In this document: piece after piece, positions 1 to 8,074 of the stretch | Position numbering within the stretch: the stretch's first letter is position 1 | How the letters are laid out: each line of letters opens with the position of its first letter | From: an uncultured Cellvibrionales bacterium | GTDB lineage: Bacteria > Pseudomonadota > Gammaproteobacteria > Pseudomonadales > Dasaniaceae | Direction: 5' to 3' | DNA: 62,056 nt | NCBI GenBank assembly: GCA_913019905.1 | Contig: CAJVZD010000024.1 | Location: forward strand, 1 to 62,056 | Program-made: the position numbers and the translations under genes | Notes under the pieces: model-generated | What the model was told of the DNA's origin: nothing | The model's database searches: none | Seen by the model: the letters and a program-made list of their open reading frames with translations, nothing else

Positions 1-1461
1 TTCGTCTACGAAGTTGCCTTTTACAAGAATGTCCGTTCGTTTTTCAGTAGCTTCGAAGTTGGGCCGATTTTCTTCTTTTTCGTCGTAATACTGACTGGAG
101 CTTGCGTGGTGCTGACCTTCCTCGATCATGCCCAAATCGACACCGAAGAGATAAATTTCGTCAAACCCCATCTGTAGTGCGAAGGATATTCCGGTGTTTG
201 TGCATGTGGGGTTGCACAGGTCAAGATAGGGTGTGTCTCGTTCGAAAAGCGTGTCGATGATTTCCTGCCCGGCGTCATTGAGTTTTTTAGCCATGTACTT
301 ATTTTTAAACAACGCCATTGTTTCAGGGGCTACGGTATTTAAACTAAGCAATTTTATTTTGTTTCTATACTCTTGGTCTGTTCCATTTTTAATGCGTTTG
401 GTCGTGCTGCTTATTCGTTCCATTTCTATATGGAAATCGGGAACAAAATTCTCTCGATACAACGTTCCTGTTGTCGATCCACAAGAAAAGATGATGCATT
501 CGTCCTTAACCTCGCGCAATATATTGAGTAGGCCGTCAAGGGATGGGCCGTTACCGACTATAATCGCAGGGGGTAAACTGCTGGTCGTATTGCCATTAAA
601 AACCGGTACCTTTTTGTTGATACTATCTATAGTATGGGCCAAGCCTATTTGTTCGTCCTCAAGAAATCCTGTGCCAGTTAAGGCCAGATGGAATGACTGT
701 TGAATGGCTTCAATGAATTCTTCCGTCTTATCACTGAACAGATGACTGTACACATATGTATTGGTGATGCTGTGCAGGCCGATTTTGTTGGTAAGCAGTC
801 GAAATGAGGTAATGGTATCTTCTGAGCTGTTCTCGATATATATCTTTAATAAGCGACCACGGCGATAAAAGTGTTTGACTATGGGTTCCCAATCGATGGT
901 ATGCAGTGACGCGTAAAAGGAATCTTTATTAGGTTCGAAGATGGCGAGTGTATAGATTTCGCAGTTTTCTATAATTTCCGGAATATGATAGCCCAAACCA
1001 ACGCCATTAATAATCATCATTCCGATTGGTTTCTGTAGCGACGGTTTGGCCTTGTCCGCAGCTTCATTTTGTTGATCTAACAGCTTTTTAACGAGAGGTA
1101 ATTGGAAAAAATAAGTTTCTATCGGAGGGGTGAACCCCAGCTTTATATAGTGCGGCAATTCTTTAAAAGCGGCGAATTGCTTTTTACAAAAGACCTTGGG
1201 ATCCTCTCCGTAGACTGGCTGATCCGTTTCAGTATTTATCAGATTGATAAACCCGTCGGCATCATAATTTAGATGCAGTGTAGTGGGTTTGTATTCGTTG
1301 TATTCTGTGTAAATAGGCTCGGCAAACTCCTTAAAGAGTGCCATATTTTTCTGAAACTGGACTTCCAATTGCAATTGCTTGTTCTGAAGTTCGGCTTTCC
1401 GCAATAACTCTTCTATTTCTGTCATAGCATTAATGGGCTCTTTAATGGGCTCTTTCAACAT
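1..1461 (-). CDS. Motility-associated (MAF/DUF115) glycosyltransferase, 3' end cut by the window
   Basis: A reading frame stays open on the minus strand from position 1461 to the window edge, about 487 residues with no stop. The N-terminus is charged and probably helical. The middle carries a VGNGPSLD motif followed by FSCGS and PDFHIEMER, and later FGVDLGM, a pattern I associate with the MAF/DUF115 family that attaches nonulosonic acid sugars to flagellin. The position beside flagellin chaperone genes fits that role. The ATG at 1461 precedes two copies of a KEPI-like tetrapeptide and a second in-frame ATG at 1425. Neither has a clear ribosome-binding site, so the start is uncertain. The sugar substrate cannot be told from sequence. 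The family call comes from motif memory, not a search. Confidence 0.8.
   Translation of the reverse strand, partial: MLKEPIKEPINAMTEIEELLRKAELQNKQLQLEVQFQKNMALFKEFAEPIYTEYNEYKPTTLHLNYDADGFINLINTETDQPVYGEDPKVFCKKQFAAFKELPHYIKLGFTPPIETYFFQLPLVKKLLDQQNEAADKAKPSLQKPIGMMIINGVGLGYHIPEIIENCEIYTLAIFEPNKDSFYASLHTIDWEPIVKHFYRRGRLLKIYIENSSEDTITSFRLLTNKIGLHSITNTYVYSHLFSDKTEEFIEAIQQSFHLALTGTGFLEDEQIGLAHTIDSINKKVPVFNGNTTSSLPPAIIVGNGPSLDGLLNILREVKDECIIFSCGSTTGTLYRENFVPDFHIEMERISSTTKRIKNGTDQEYRNKIKLLSLNTVAPETMALFKNKYMAKKLNDAGQEIIDTLFERDTPYLDLCNPTCTNTGISFALQMGFDEIYLFGVDLGMIEEGQHHASSSQYYDEKEENRPNFEATEKRTDILVKGNFVDE
1432..1455. repeat. Two tandem copies of a 12-bp unit at the MAF gene start
   Basis: AATGGGCTCTTT occurs twice back to back (1432-1443 and 1444-1455). 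On the minus strand it lies between the two possible ATG starts of the MAF gene and encodes a repeated EPI-type tetrapeptide. If the downstream ATG is the real start, the repeat is leader sequence. Confidence 0.6.
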
Positions 1462-1666
1462 TACTAGATTTTGGCACGAGTAGTGATTCTCAGCAAGAAA
1501 CGCACCATGTGCTGGCAAAACGCTTCTTAATTATATAGTTCAATTGTCGTATTACCCAAAGTTTTCCCCTCTTTTAATTTTCTTTATTTTCACCAAAAAC
1601 CCTAAAGCTTATAAAAAATCTGTCGATAAAAAGGATAGGCAACAAATAAAAGCTAAAGAGGTGATC

Positions 1667-2050
1667 GTGAATAGACAAGCAGCGCTGAAAAGTTATAACA
1701 ATGTTCATGTCGATGCCGGGGTAGAGTCTGCTAGTTCGCACCGTTTGATAGAAATGATGTTTGAAGGGCTATTATCCCGCTTAGCTCAGGCAAAAGGGGC
1801 GATACAGCAAAAGGACATGGAATTAAAAGGCCAGAAAATAACATCTGCCATCAGTATTGTATTGGGTTTGCGCGATAGTCTCGATCTGGAGACGGGTGGG
1901 GAAGTTGCCGCTAATCTTGACGGTTTATATGACTATATCCAGCGTACTCTGTGGCAGGCAAATTTAAAGAATGACGAGTCGCTCATTAATGAGTGCGGCA
2001 CCTTAGTTAGTCAGATTTCTTCTGCATGGCGTCAGATCGGCAAGTCATAG
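1667..2050 (+). CDS. fliS: FliS-like flagellin export chaperone, copy 1
   Basis: This 127-residue protein matches the size and layout of FliS, the cytoplasmic four-helix chaperone that binds the flagellin C-terminus and keeps it unfolded for export. Recognisable stretches are HRLIEMMFEGLL, the GLRDSLDLETGGEVA loop and LYDYIQRTL, all typical of FliS. I chose the GTG at 1667 because AAAGAGG lies just upstream and the conserved N-terminus (NRQAALKSYNNVHVDAGVESASSH, quoted only in part here) begins there. The open frame extends to 1544, but that part looks unlike FliS. It is the first of three FliS-type genes within 2 kb. Family assignment is firm; which flagellin it serves is unknown. Confidence 0.85.
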   Translation: MNRQAALKSYNNVHVDAGVESASSHRLIEMMFEGLLSRLAQAKGAIQQKDMELKGQKITSAISIVLGLRDSLDLETGGEVAANLDGLYDYIQRTLWQANLKNDESLINECGTLVSQISSAWRQIGKS

Positions 2051-2215
2051 TTACTGCCCGTATCCCTTCAAAATATTAGCCGCTTGATGCAAGTTCATTT
2101 TTAGTGCATAGCGGCGGCAAGTTCTTGCCAATTGACAATGCATTTCCTCATTCAACGATAGCAAAGATCCAATCTAATGGCTCTTAAGAGCGTCATTAGA
2201 TTGCTTTTCCATCAA

Positions 2216-2231
2216 TGGCACCCTTTATGCA
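2216..2231 (+). promoter_or_regulatory. Sigma-54 (RpoN) promoter before the second fliS
   Basis: TGGCACCCTTTATGCA has the -24 GG and -12 GC exactly ten bases apart and differs from the TGGCAC-N5-TTGCA consensus at one position. The predicted transcript starts near 2242, about 58 bases before the fliS2 ATG. FleQ or FleR, both encoded downstream, are the likely activators. Confidence 0.7.
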
Positions 2232-2299
2232 TATATCTGTTTACCGCGACGGTTTATTGCCGTCTTTTACGATCAGCTATATTTATTGAGGATATATGT

Positions 2300-2671
2300 A
2301 TGGGCATTTCAGTAACGCGTGCGGCCATAGAAATGGAAGAGCGTAGCGACGATATTTCTCCGTATGAGGTTATCAAACTACTACTTGATGGAGCGATGGA
2401 GCGCGTTAACCAAGCCAAGTTGACGCTGGCCGAAGGCAAAACCGAAGAAGCGGGAGAGCTGATGGGTCGTATTGTCGGTATCATAAACGGTTTGCGAGGC
2501 AGTCTGGACTTTGACAAAGGTGGTGAAGTCGCCGTTACTCTAGATAATTTATATGAATATATTAATATTCGTCTTTGTGAAGCTGAAGCTGAGAACGGTG
2601 AAGACATTCTCATGGAGGCGGAAAAATTACTAGGGGAAGTTAAAGCCGGTTGGGATGGAATTGCGGCTTAA
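2300..2671 (+). CDS. fliS: FliS-like flagellin export chaperone, copy 2
   Basis: A 123-residue FliS homologue. It shares the core GLRGSLDFDKGGEVA and LDNLYEYI stretches with copy 1, and its N-terminal half contains the YEVIKLLLDGAMERV helix expected in FliS. The N-terminus lacks the SYN-type start seen in copy 1, so flagellin recognition may differ. I chose the ATG at 2300 because GAGG lies eight bases upstream; the frame stays open back to 2177 but that stretch includes the sigma-54 promoter at 2216-2231. The protein is more acidic than copy 1, ending in a run with many glutamates. It is transcribed from its own RpoN promoter. Confidence 0.8.
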   Translation: MGISVTRAAIEMEERSDDISPYEVIKLLLDGAMERVNQAKLTLAEGKTEEAGELMGRIVGIINGLRGSLDFDKGGEVAVTLDNLYEYINIRLCEAEAENGEDILMEAEKLLGEVKAGWDGIAA

Positions 2672-2910
2672 GGTTTAACACCATCGGGCGAGTATTTTCG
2701 TATTTAGTAGCGTGACAGGCTTCTATTCTACATTGCGAAAATGGCTCGACGCTGAGTGGCTAGCTGTTTTCTAACTGCGGATCGTATCTGTTCAAATATT
2801 TGCTGGACATGAGACGCGAGCTCGCGCATCTTGGAGTGAGTTGCTGGGAAGTGTATTTCGAGGGATTGTTGTACTCGACTCGGATGAAATAATAAATATT
2901 CGTGGGTTTC

Positions 2911-2937
2911 TAAAGTTAGACCAGTTTTTGCCGCTAT
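2911..2937 (+). promoter_or_regulatory. Sigma-28 (FliA) type promoter before the fliT-like gene
   Basis: TAAA at 2911-2914 is followed after exactly 15 bases by GCCGCTAT at 2930-2937, a 6/8 match to the GCCGATAA flagellar -10. The start site would be near 2947, about 30 bases before the fliT-like ATG. This would place fliT-like and fliS3 in the late flagellar class. Confidence 0.5.
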
Positions 2938-2975
2938 ACTTAATAGAGTTCATTTGTTCTTTATTGAGGTTTCCC

Positions 2976-3242
2976 ATGTCAGTGATTCCGTTTTCACAGC
3001 TTGAATTAAGTCGCACCCGTCGAGATTTGGAGAAGGCTTTGCAGTCGGGGGATTGGCAATCCGTTGGTACTCTGGACAAGCAGCTGGATGGCATGATGGA
3101 TTCTGCGACAAATGATGCTGAGAGAGATATTGGCTCTCTGCTGAATGAAATGGGGAATTTGTTAAGTCTGTATAAACAAATGATGGATGCCTGTCAGGAA
3201 CAAGAGCAGCAGTTGAAGTCAGAACCACGCCCCTTCCAATAG
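2976..3242 (+). CDS. FliT-like small flagellar chaperone
   Basis: This 88-residue, highly charged and probably all-helical protein lies between two fliS genes, the usual place of FliT (FleP in pseudomonads), the chaperone of the filament cap protein. Sequence features are an LSRTRRDLEKALQSGDW stretch and a long coiled C-terminal helix rich in Q and E, which fit FliT-type proteins but are not diagnostic. I chose the ATG at 2976 because TTGAGG lies just upstream; the longer frame from 2841 would include the promoter-like sequence at 2911-2937. It is followed after 24 bases by fliS3, so the two are probably one transcript. The assignment rests on size, composition and position. Confidence 0.6.
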   Translation: MSVIPFSQLELSRTRRDLEKALQSGDWQSVGTLDKQLDGMMDSATNDAERDIGSLLNEMGNLLSLYKQMMDACQEQEQQLKSEPRPFQ

Positions 3243-3266
3243 CCTCCCAATGATGAGGAATAATCT

Positions 3267-3656
3267 GTGGCCAGCAGTGATAAATTATCGCTATACAAGC
3301 AGGTTGATCTTGACGCCCGGATTGAGGGAGCATCACCTCACCAATTAATACTTATCTTATTTGACGCAGCGATTGCTGCCCTCGACAGTGCCAAACTTGC
3401 CATTGGAGACGGAGACATGCACCGTAAGGGCGAGAGTATTACCCGCGTAACTAATATCCTAGGTGGCCTTAGAGACAGTTTAGATGTTGGCATTGAGAGC
3501 GATTTACCGCATCAGCTTGATCAATTGTACGATTATATGCAGCGACAGGTCTTCGAGGCGCATCTCATAAATGACTGTCAAAAGCTCGATGAAATCCAGG
3601 GGCTATTAGTGACCGTCAGGTCCGGCTGGAACGGCATTGCTTCTGCAGCCGTTTGA
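3267..3656 (+). CDS. fliS: FliS-like flagellin export chaperone, copy 3
   Basis: A 129-residue FliS homologue and the most typical of the three: it has the N-terminal LSLYKQVDLDARIEGASPHQ stretch, the LILILFDAAIAAL helix, GGLRDSLD and LDQLYDYM. The start is GTG, with GAGG about ten bases upstream. It follows the fliT-like gene by 24 bases and probably shares the sigma-28-like promoter at 2911. In pseudomonads fliS follows fliD, which is absent here, so fliC and fliD must lie outside the window, perhaps beyond the MAF gene. This is likely the main flagellin chaperone, with copies 1 and 2 specialised; that ranking is inference. Confidence 0.88.
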   Translation: MASSDKLSLYKQVDLDARIEGASPHQLILILFDAAIAALDSAKLAIGDGDMHRKGESITRVTNILGGLRDSLDVGIESDLPHQLDQLYDYMQRQVFEAHLINDCQKLDEIQGLLVTVRSGWNGIASAAV

Positions 3657-3986
3657 TTTGCTTAATATCGGGTAGAGTTAGCAGATAGAACTTTTCATGA
3701 TCTAAATCGACCCTCCGTTGGTCGAATTCCGTTTCTCGCAGAGCGTATGTCTACACCGGGTCCGAATCTGCAATTAGTTTGTGTTGTAGCGACGCTCCAA
3801 ATTTTATTTCAGTAATCCCTAATTTTCCGATGAACGGTTCCTGGAGGTCAATATCTCCGATGTTTTTCTTTTTTGCGTGTTTTGGTATAGTGTGTCGATT
3901 GAGCTATATTAAATAGTGCAGTAATTGATAAAATCTCTATCGCTCCACAAAATGACTATTTCGGTGTCTCTGGCATCTAATCAGGG
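3657..3986. other. Intergenic stretch with an extended -10 promoter
   Basis: No gene is visible in these 330 bases. The only clear signal is an extended -10 element, TGG followed by TATAGT at 3883-3891, with no good -35. It would start transcription near 3898, about 90 bases before the REC-PAS-GGDEF-EAL gene. No convincing terminator after fliS3 was seen. Confidence 0.45.
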
Positions 3987-6188
3987 TTGAAAATCTTGAT
4001 CGAATCTTTAGAAGGTAAAAGTGTTGCATTAGACCACGCGACAATCCTTGTTGTTGAGGATAACCCAGTTGAATCTCAACTCGCCGCCAAAATACTCAGG
4101 AACGCTGGTTTTAGTGTTTTTGCTGTGGATTGTGGCGATCAAGTACTCGAAGCCGTTCTTACTCACCAGCCAGATCTAATTTTACTTGATGCATTATTAC
4201 CCGATATAGACGGTTTTGATGTCTGTGAGCAGCTTCTTGCTCATCCAAAATGCGCTTTTATCCCTATCGTTATGTTGACCGGTTTGGATGATATGGCATC
4301 TATTAATCGCGCCTATGATGCCGGTGCGTCGGATTTTTTTACCAAACCCGTTAACAATTCGATATTGGTTCACCGAATTCGTTATTTACTTAGGGCTCGC
4401 CAAATATTAGACGAGCTACGCATGAGTAAGTATTCGCTGTCTAGTGCGCAACGTGCAGCGAAAATGGGGCACTGGGAATACGATTTAGATAAAAGACGTT
4501 TCGGGTTTTCTGAAGAAGCTAATCGTCTATATTTTTTGTCTGATGAGGATGACCTGAGTGACGTGCGGCTTCTCACACGTCGATGTCATGTCGACGACAA
4601 AGAAGACCTTGAGGCTCGTTTTGCAGCTTGCGTTGAAAATCAGCAAGATACCCGCATCGAACACCGAATTCTTAATACGGTGGGCGAGGTAAGATATCTA
4701 GAAGTTCATATGTCGGTAATACAGGATCAGGGTGGTGACAGCACTCATATCTTGGGGCTTAGTATCGACATTACCGAGCGTAAGGAAAGCGAGCAAGAAA
4801 TCCTTAGGTTGGCCTATTGTGACCGTTTAACCAACTTGCCAAATCGTTATTTAATGGAGCTATATTTAGATCAGGCGATTCCTAGCGCGCATTTGAAAGG
4901 CAAAGCCGTGTCAATTTTAGGTATCGACCTTGATTTGTTTAATCGCATAAACAACGCAATGGGACATAGTGCTGGGGATGCGGTGCTAGGGCAGTTGAGC
5001 GAGCGTTTATTGCGCTTGTTGGATTGTAAGGGTGTTTCGGTGTACTTAAATAGACTGTCTCAGTCCTCTCTTCTTGGCGATAAAGCCACGGAAATGGTAG
5101 CAAGGCTTGCTGCAGATACATTTGTTATTCTATTGCCGGCTGTAGAGCGAGGTTCAGGTTCCGTTGAAGCCTTTGCCGAAAAGGTAAAAGCCAGTTTTCA
5201 ACAACCTTTTAATTATCGAGGTCAGGAATTATTTGTCACTGCGAGTATTGGGATAACCTATTCTGACTCGGGCAGCTCCGCTGCGACCACTTTATTGCAA
5301 CAAGCTGATTTGGCCATTCACGAAGCGAAGCTTCAGGGTCGCAACGTCGTTGTTAATTACAATGGAGACCTGGTATCAAAAGTTTCAACCCATTTGGCAA
5401 TTCAGAGCGATTTACGCAAGGCAATACAAAACGGAGAATTCGTACTATTCTACCAACCGAAAATTTCCCCTGCAGATGGAACCATCAGGGGATTTGAGGC
5501 TTTGGTGCGGTGGATTCATCCAGAGAAGGGGCTGATTCCGCCCGACCAGTTTATTACAATTGCCGAAGAGACCGGTCAGATTGTTGAGCTGGGACAATGG
5601 GTCTTGGAAACGGCCTGTCGTCAAAACCAGCACTGGATTTCTGCGGGCCTGGTTGATGTTAGGGTTGCGGTGAATGTGGCTGCTCGGCAATTTAAAGAAG
5701 GCAATTTGGTAAATGTCGTGGAGTCTGCATTAAGGGATTCGGGCCTAAGCGAACGTAATTTAGAGTTAGAAATCACGGAGAGTGTATTAATATCCGATCC
5801 GGAGGCCACCAATCATGTTGCGGAGTTACGTGAGCGCGGAATTACCATCGCATTGGATGATTTTGGGACGGGTTATTCTTCGTTGAGCTATCTAACACAG
5901 TTTCCGATTGATACCATTAAAATTGATCGTAGCTTTGTTAGAGATATTACTCGTGGTTCGGATAAGGCAGCCATTGTTTCCGCGGTTACTTACCTCGCGC
6001 ATGACTTAGGTTATAAGGTCGTTGCGGAAGGCGTTGAGACAGAGGCGGAGCTCAGCCTAATAAGGCACTTAAAGTGCGATGAGGTGCAAGGATACTTCTA
6101 TTGCCGGCCGATGGCCGCGCATGATATCGAAGCTTGGTTACACAAAAGAAACGAAGAGCAGGCAGTCCTGTCGACAAGTGCCAAATAA
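3987..6188 (+). CDS. Response regulator with PAS, degenerate GGDEF and intact EAL domains (c-di-GMP phosphodiesterase)
   Basis: This 733-residue protein has a receiver domain (about 19-133: acidic E24/D25, phosphoacceptor D68, TKP lysine near 118), a PAS domain (about 155-270), a GGDEF-fold domain (about 275-445) and an EAL domain (about 465-720). In the GGDEF domain the catalytic motif reads LAADTF instead of GGDEF, so cyclase activity is unlikely. The EAL domain keeps FEALVRW, EITESVL, DDFGTGYSSLSYL, IKIDRSFV and EGVET, so it should hydrolyse c-di-GMP. The start is a TTG with a weak GGG upstream and is uncertain. The gene precedes fleQ, whose product is a c-di-GMP receptor in Pseudomonas, so local lowering of c-di-GMP to favour flagellar expression is plausible but inferred. 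Confidence 0.9.
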   Translation: MKILIESLEGKSVALDHATILVVEDNPVESQLAAKILRNAGFSVFAVDCGDQVLEAVLTHQPDLILLDALLPDIDGFDVCEQLLAHPKCAFIPIVMLTGLDDMASINRAYDAGASDFFTKPVNNSILVHRIRYLLRARQILDELRMSKYSLSSAQRAAKMGHWEYDLDKRRFGFSEEANRLYFLSDEDDLSDVRLLTRRCHVDDKEDLEARFAACVENQQDTRIEHRILNTVGEVRYLEVHMSVIQDQGGDSTHILGLSIDITERKESEQEILRLAYCDRLTNLPNRYLMELYLDQAIPSAHLKGKAVSILGIDLDLFNRINNAMGHSAGDAVLGQLSERLLRLLDCKGVSVYLNRLSQSSLLGDKATEMVARLAADTFVILLPAVERGSGSVEAFAEKVKASFQQPFNYRGQELFVTASIGITYSDSGSSAATTLLQQADLAIHEAKLQGRNVVVNYNGDLVSKVSTHLAIQSDLRKAIQNGEFVLFYQPKISPADGTIRGFEALVRWIHPEKGLIPPDQFITIAEETGQIVELGQWVLETACRQNQHWISAGLVDVRVAVNVAARQFKEGNLVNVVESALRDSGLSERNLELEITESVLISDPEATNHVAELRERGITIALDDFGTGYSSLSYLTQFPIDTIKIDRSFVRDITRGSDKAAIVSAVTYLAHDLGYKVVAEGVETEAELSLIRHLKCDEVQGYFYCRPMAAHDIEAWLHKRNEEQAVLSTSAK

Positions 6189-6215
6189 TTTACTTTCTAT
6201 AGATCGGCGCGAGCG

Positions 6216-6244
6216 TTGTTTCTGTCATTTATTTGACATATACT
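6216..6244 (+). promoter_or_regulatory. Sigma-70 promoter for fleQ
   Basis: TTGTTT (6216-6221) and TATACT (6239-6244) are separated by 17 bases. Transcription would begin near 6251, leaving a leader of about 190 bases before the fleQ ATG. A housekeeping promoter is what is known for fleQ in Pseudomonas. Confidence 0.4.
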
Positions 6245-6438
6245 AAATAATAAACCCAAATAGTGTATGAAATAAGTCAGTATTTTGTTCGTTCGTCAAA
6301 GACTACAGGCCTGGCTGCAATACCCGCCGGTTTATTTCTCGCTATCCAATATCCATCAAGTCTCAGCGAGCATGTCTAAACTTACCTAAGTCTATTTTGG
6401 ATAATTAATGCCGTCGTTATGCTGAAAAGGTAAGTTGT

Positions 6439-7899
6439 ATGTTTGAAGAAGTCGATGTGGTTGTTATTGATGATGATGAAAATCGTTGTCATGATACCCG
6501 CGTTATTTTGGATTTTCTCGGCGAAAATACCGTCTCCTATTCGAGTTCCGAATGGACCAAGCTCGTGCGCGAATTCGACGATGGAAATGCGACCCAAAGC
6601 GTTAAGGTTTTAATCTTCGGAAATAACGGTTCAGAGCCGTTAGAGTCACGCTTAAACGAAGCTCAGCAATGGGATCGCTCCTGTCCTATCGTTCTTGTCG
6701 GGGATAAGGATATCAGTGATTCTGATATTGAAGCAGTTGAAGATATTGATTTAAGGCATAAAGTGATTTCCTGCCTGGAATTCCCTCCTAGTTATAATAC
6801 GTTCATGGACACACTTCATCGTGCGCAATTGTATCGCGAGCAATATGCGATTAATTCAGGGAGAGCCCAGCAGCGCGATGTACAGTTGTTTAGAAGCCTC
6901 GTCGGGGCCAGTCGCGAACTTAAAAAAGTGCGTGAAATGATGGCTCAAGTTGCCGATAAAGATATTACTGTGTTGATAACGGGAGAGTCCGGAACGGGTA
7001 AAGAAGTCGTCGCCCGTACATTACATTACAACTCAAATCGGCGTGATATGCCGTTCGTACCGGTAAACTGTGGAGCCATTCCTCGCGAGTTACTGGAAAG
7101 TGAGCTTTTTGGTCATGAAAAAGGTGCCTTTACCGGAGCGGTTACAACGCGCGCTGGACGGTTCGAAATGGCTCAGGGTGGCACGTTATTTCTGGATGAA
7201 ATTGGTGATATGCCTCTGGACATGCAGGTGAAAATATTACGTGTTTTACAGGAGCGTACATTTGAGCGAGTAGGTGGAAATAAAACGATAAAGACCGATG
7301 TACGAATACTGACAGCCACTCATCGAAATTTAGAAAATATGATTGCCGATAATAGTTTTCGAGAAGATCTGTACTATCGCTTGAATGTGTTTCCCATCGA
7401 AATGCCTGCATTGCGAGATCGAGTGGAAGATATCCCATTACTGCTGAATGAGCTAATTACTCGTATGGAGAACGAGAAACGGGGATCTATTCGTTTCAAC
7501 TCTGCGGCTATTATGTCTCTGTGCCAACATGAATGGGCTGGGAATGTTAGAGAGTTAGCGAATCTTGTCGAGAGGATGGCGATCATACATCCCTATGGCG
7601 TTGTGGGCGTCCAAGAGCTTCCAAAAAAGTTTCGACACGTGGACGAGTCTGAAGCAGATTTGGTTATGCCAGAATCTTCCAAGGATGGTGTTTCTTCTGG
7701 TTCCGCTATTGACGAAGCGGCGATGCTGCCATTAAACGGAATAGACTTAAAAGAATATCTTACTACTCTTGAGCGTAGCCTTATTGAGCAAGCCCTGGAA
7801 GACAGCATGTGGGTGGTAGCGCGGGCGGCGGATAAATTACAGATTCGTCGAACGACTTTAGTTGAAAAAATGCGTAAATATGATTTACAGAGGAAGTGA
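6439..7899 (+). CDS. fleQ: FleQ/FlrA-type master flagellar regulator (sigma-54 activator)
   Basis: This 486-residue protein is the right length and architecture for FleQ. It has an N-terminal receiver-like FleQ domain (about 1-120, without an obvious phosphorylation aspartate motif). A AAA+ sigma-54 interaction domain follows (about 150-385), with Walker A GESGTGKE, the GAFTGA loop that touches sigma-54, and FLDEIGDMP as Walker B. The C-terminal helix-turn-helix (about 450-486) contains AADKLQIRRTTLVEKM. FleQ switches on early flagellar genes with RpoN and in Pseudomonas also binds c-di-GMP. Start ATG 6439 has AAAAGG upstream. fleS and fleR follow in the usual order, but with their own sigma-54 promoter between. 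Confidence 0.93.
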   Translation: MFEEVDVVVIDDDENRCHDTRVILDFLGENTVSYSSSEWTKLVREFDDGNATQSVKVLIFGNNGSEPLESRLNEAQQWDRSCPIVLVGDKDISDSDIEAVEDIDLRHKVISCLEFPPSYNTFMDTLHRAQLYREQYAINSGRAQQRDVQLFRSLVGASRELKKVREMMAQVADKDITVLITGESGTGKEVVARTLHYNSNRRDMPFVPVNCGAIPRELLESELFGHEKGAFTGAVTTRAGRFEMAQGGTLFLDEIGDMPLDMQVKILRVLQERTFERVGGNKTIKTDVRILTATHRNLENMIADNSFREDLYYRLNVFPIEMPALRDRVEDIPLLLNELITRMENEKRGSIRFNSAAIMSLCQHEWAGNVRELANLVERMAIIHPYGVVGVQELPKKFRHVDESEADLVMPESSKDGVSSGSAIDEAAMLPLNGIDLKEYLTTLERSLIEQALEDSMWVVARAADKLQIRRTTLVEKMRKYDLQRK

Positions 7900-7984
7900 A
7901 TTGAACGTCGGCATTTTAGTCGAATATTTGACGTGTTAGGGTTAGGTTTCTCGTAACTCATTGACTTTTAATCATTATTTTTTT

Positions 7985-8000
7985 AGGCACGGTGTTTGCA
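7985..8000 (+). promoter_or_regulatory. Sigma-54 (RpoN) promoter for fleSR
   Basis: AGGCACGGTGTTTGCA carries GG and GC ten bases apart and matches the consensus GGCACG-N4-TTGCA fully. The start site would be near 8011, 64 bases before the fleS ATG. In Pseudomonas fleSR is a FleQ-RpoN target, so activation by the gene just upstream is expected. Confidence 0.8.
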
Positions 8001-8074
8001 ATAACAACAGTATGATCCCTCAAGCGTCAAAAGAGTGACTGATCATTGTTGTTAACGCGAAGGCTGGAGTCTTG

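Noticed and set aside
233..703. Open frame of 156 residues on the plus strand
   Set aside because: It is the antisense of the MAF glycosyltransferase, whose motifs are clear on the minus strand.
1509..1526. Sigma-54-like sequence TGGCAAAACGCTTCTT before fliS1
   Set aside because: The -12 position is CT instead of GC; the essential pair is missing.
1544..1666. Extra 41 N-terminal residues of the first fliS frame
   Set aside because: No ribosome-binding site, composition unlike FliS, and a clear GTG start with AAAGAGG at 1667.
6233..6264. TTGACA as -35 of a fleQ promoter
   Set aside because: No acceptable -10 lies 16-18 bases downstream; the TTGTTT/TATACT pair next to it fits better.
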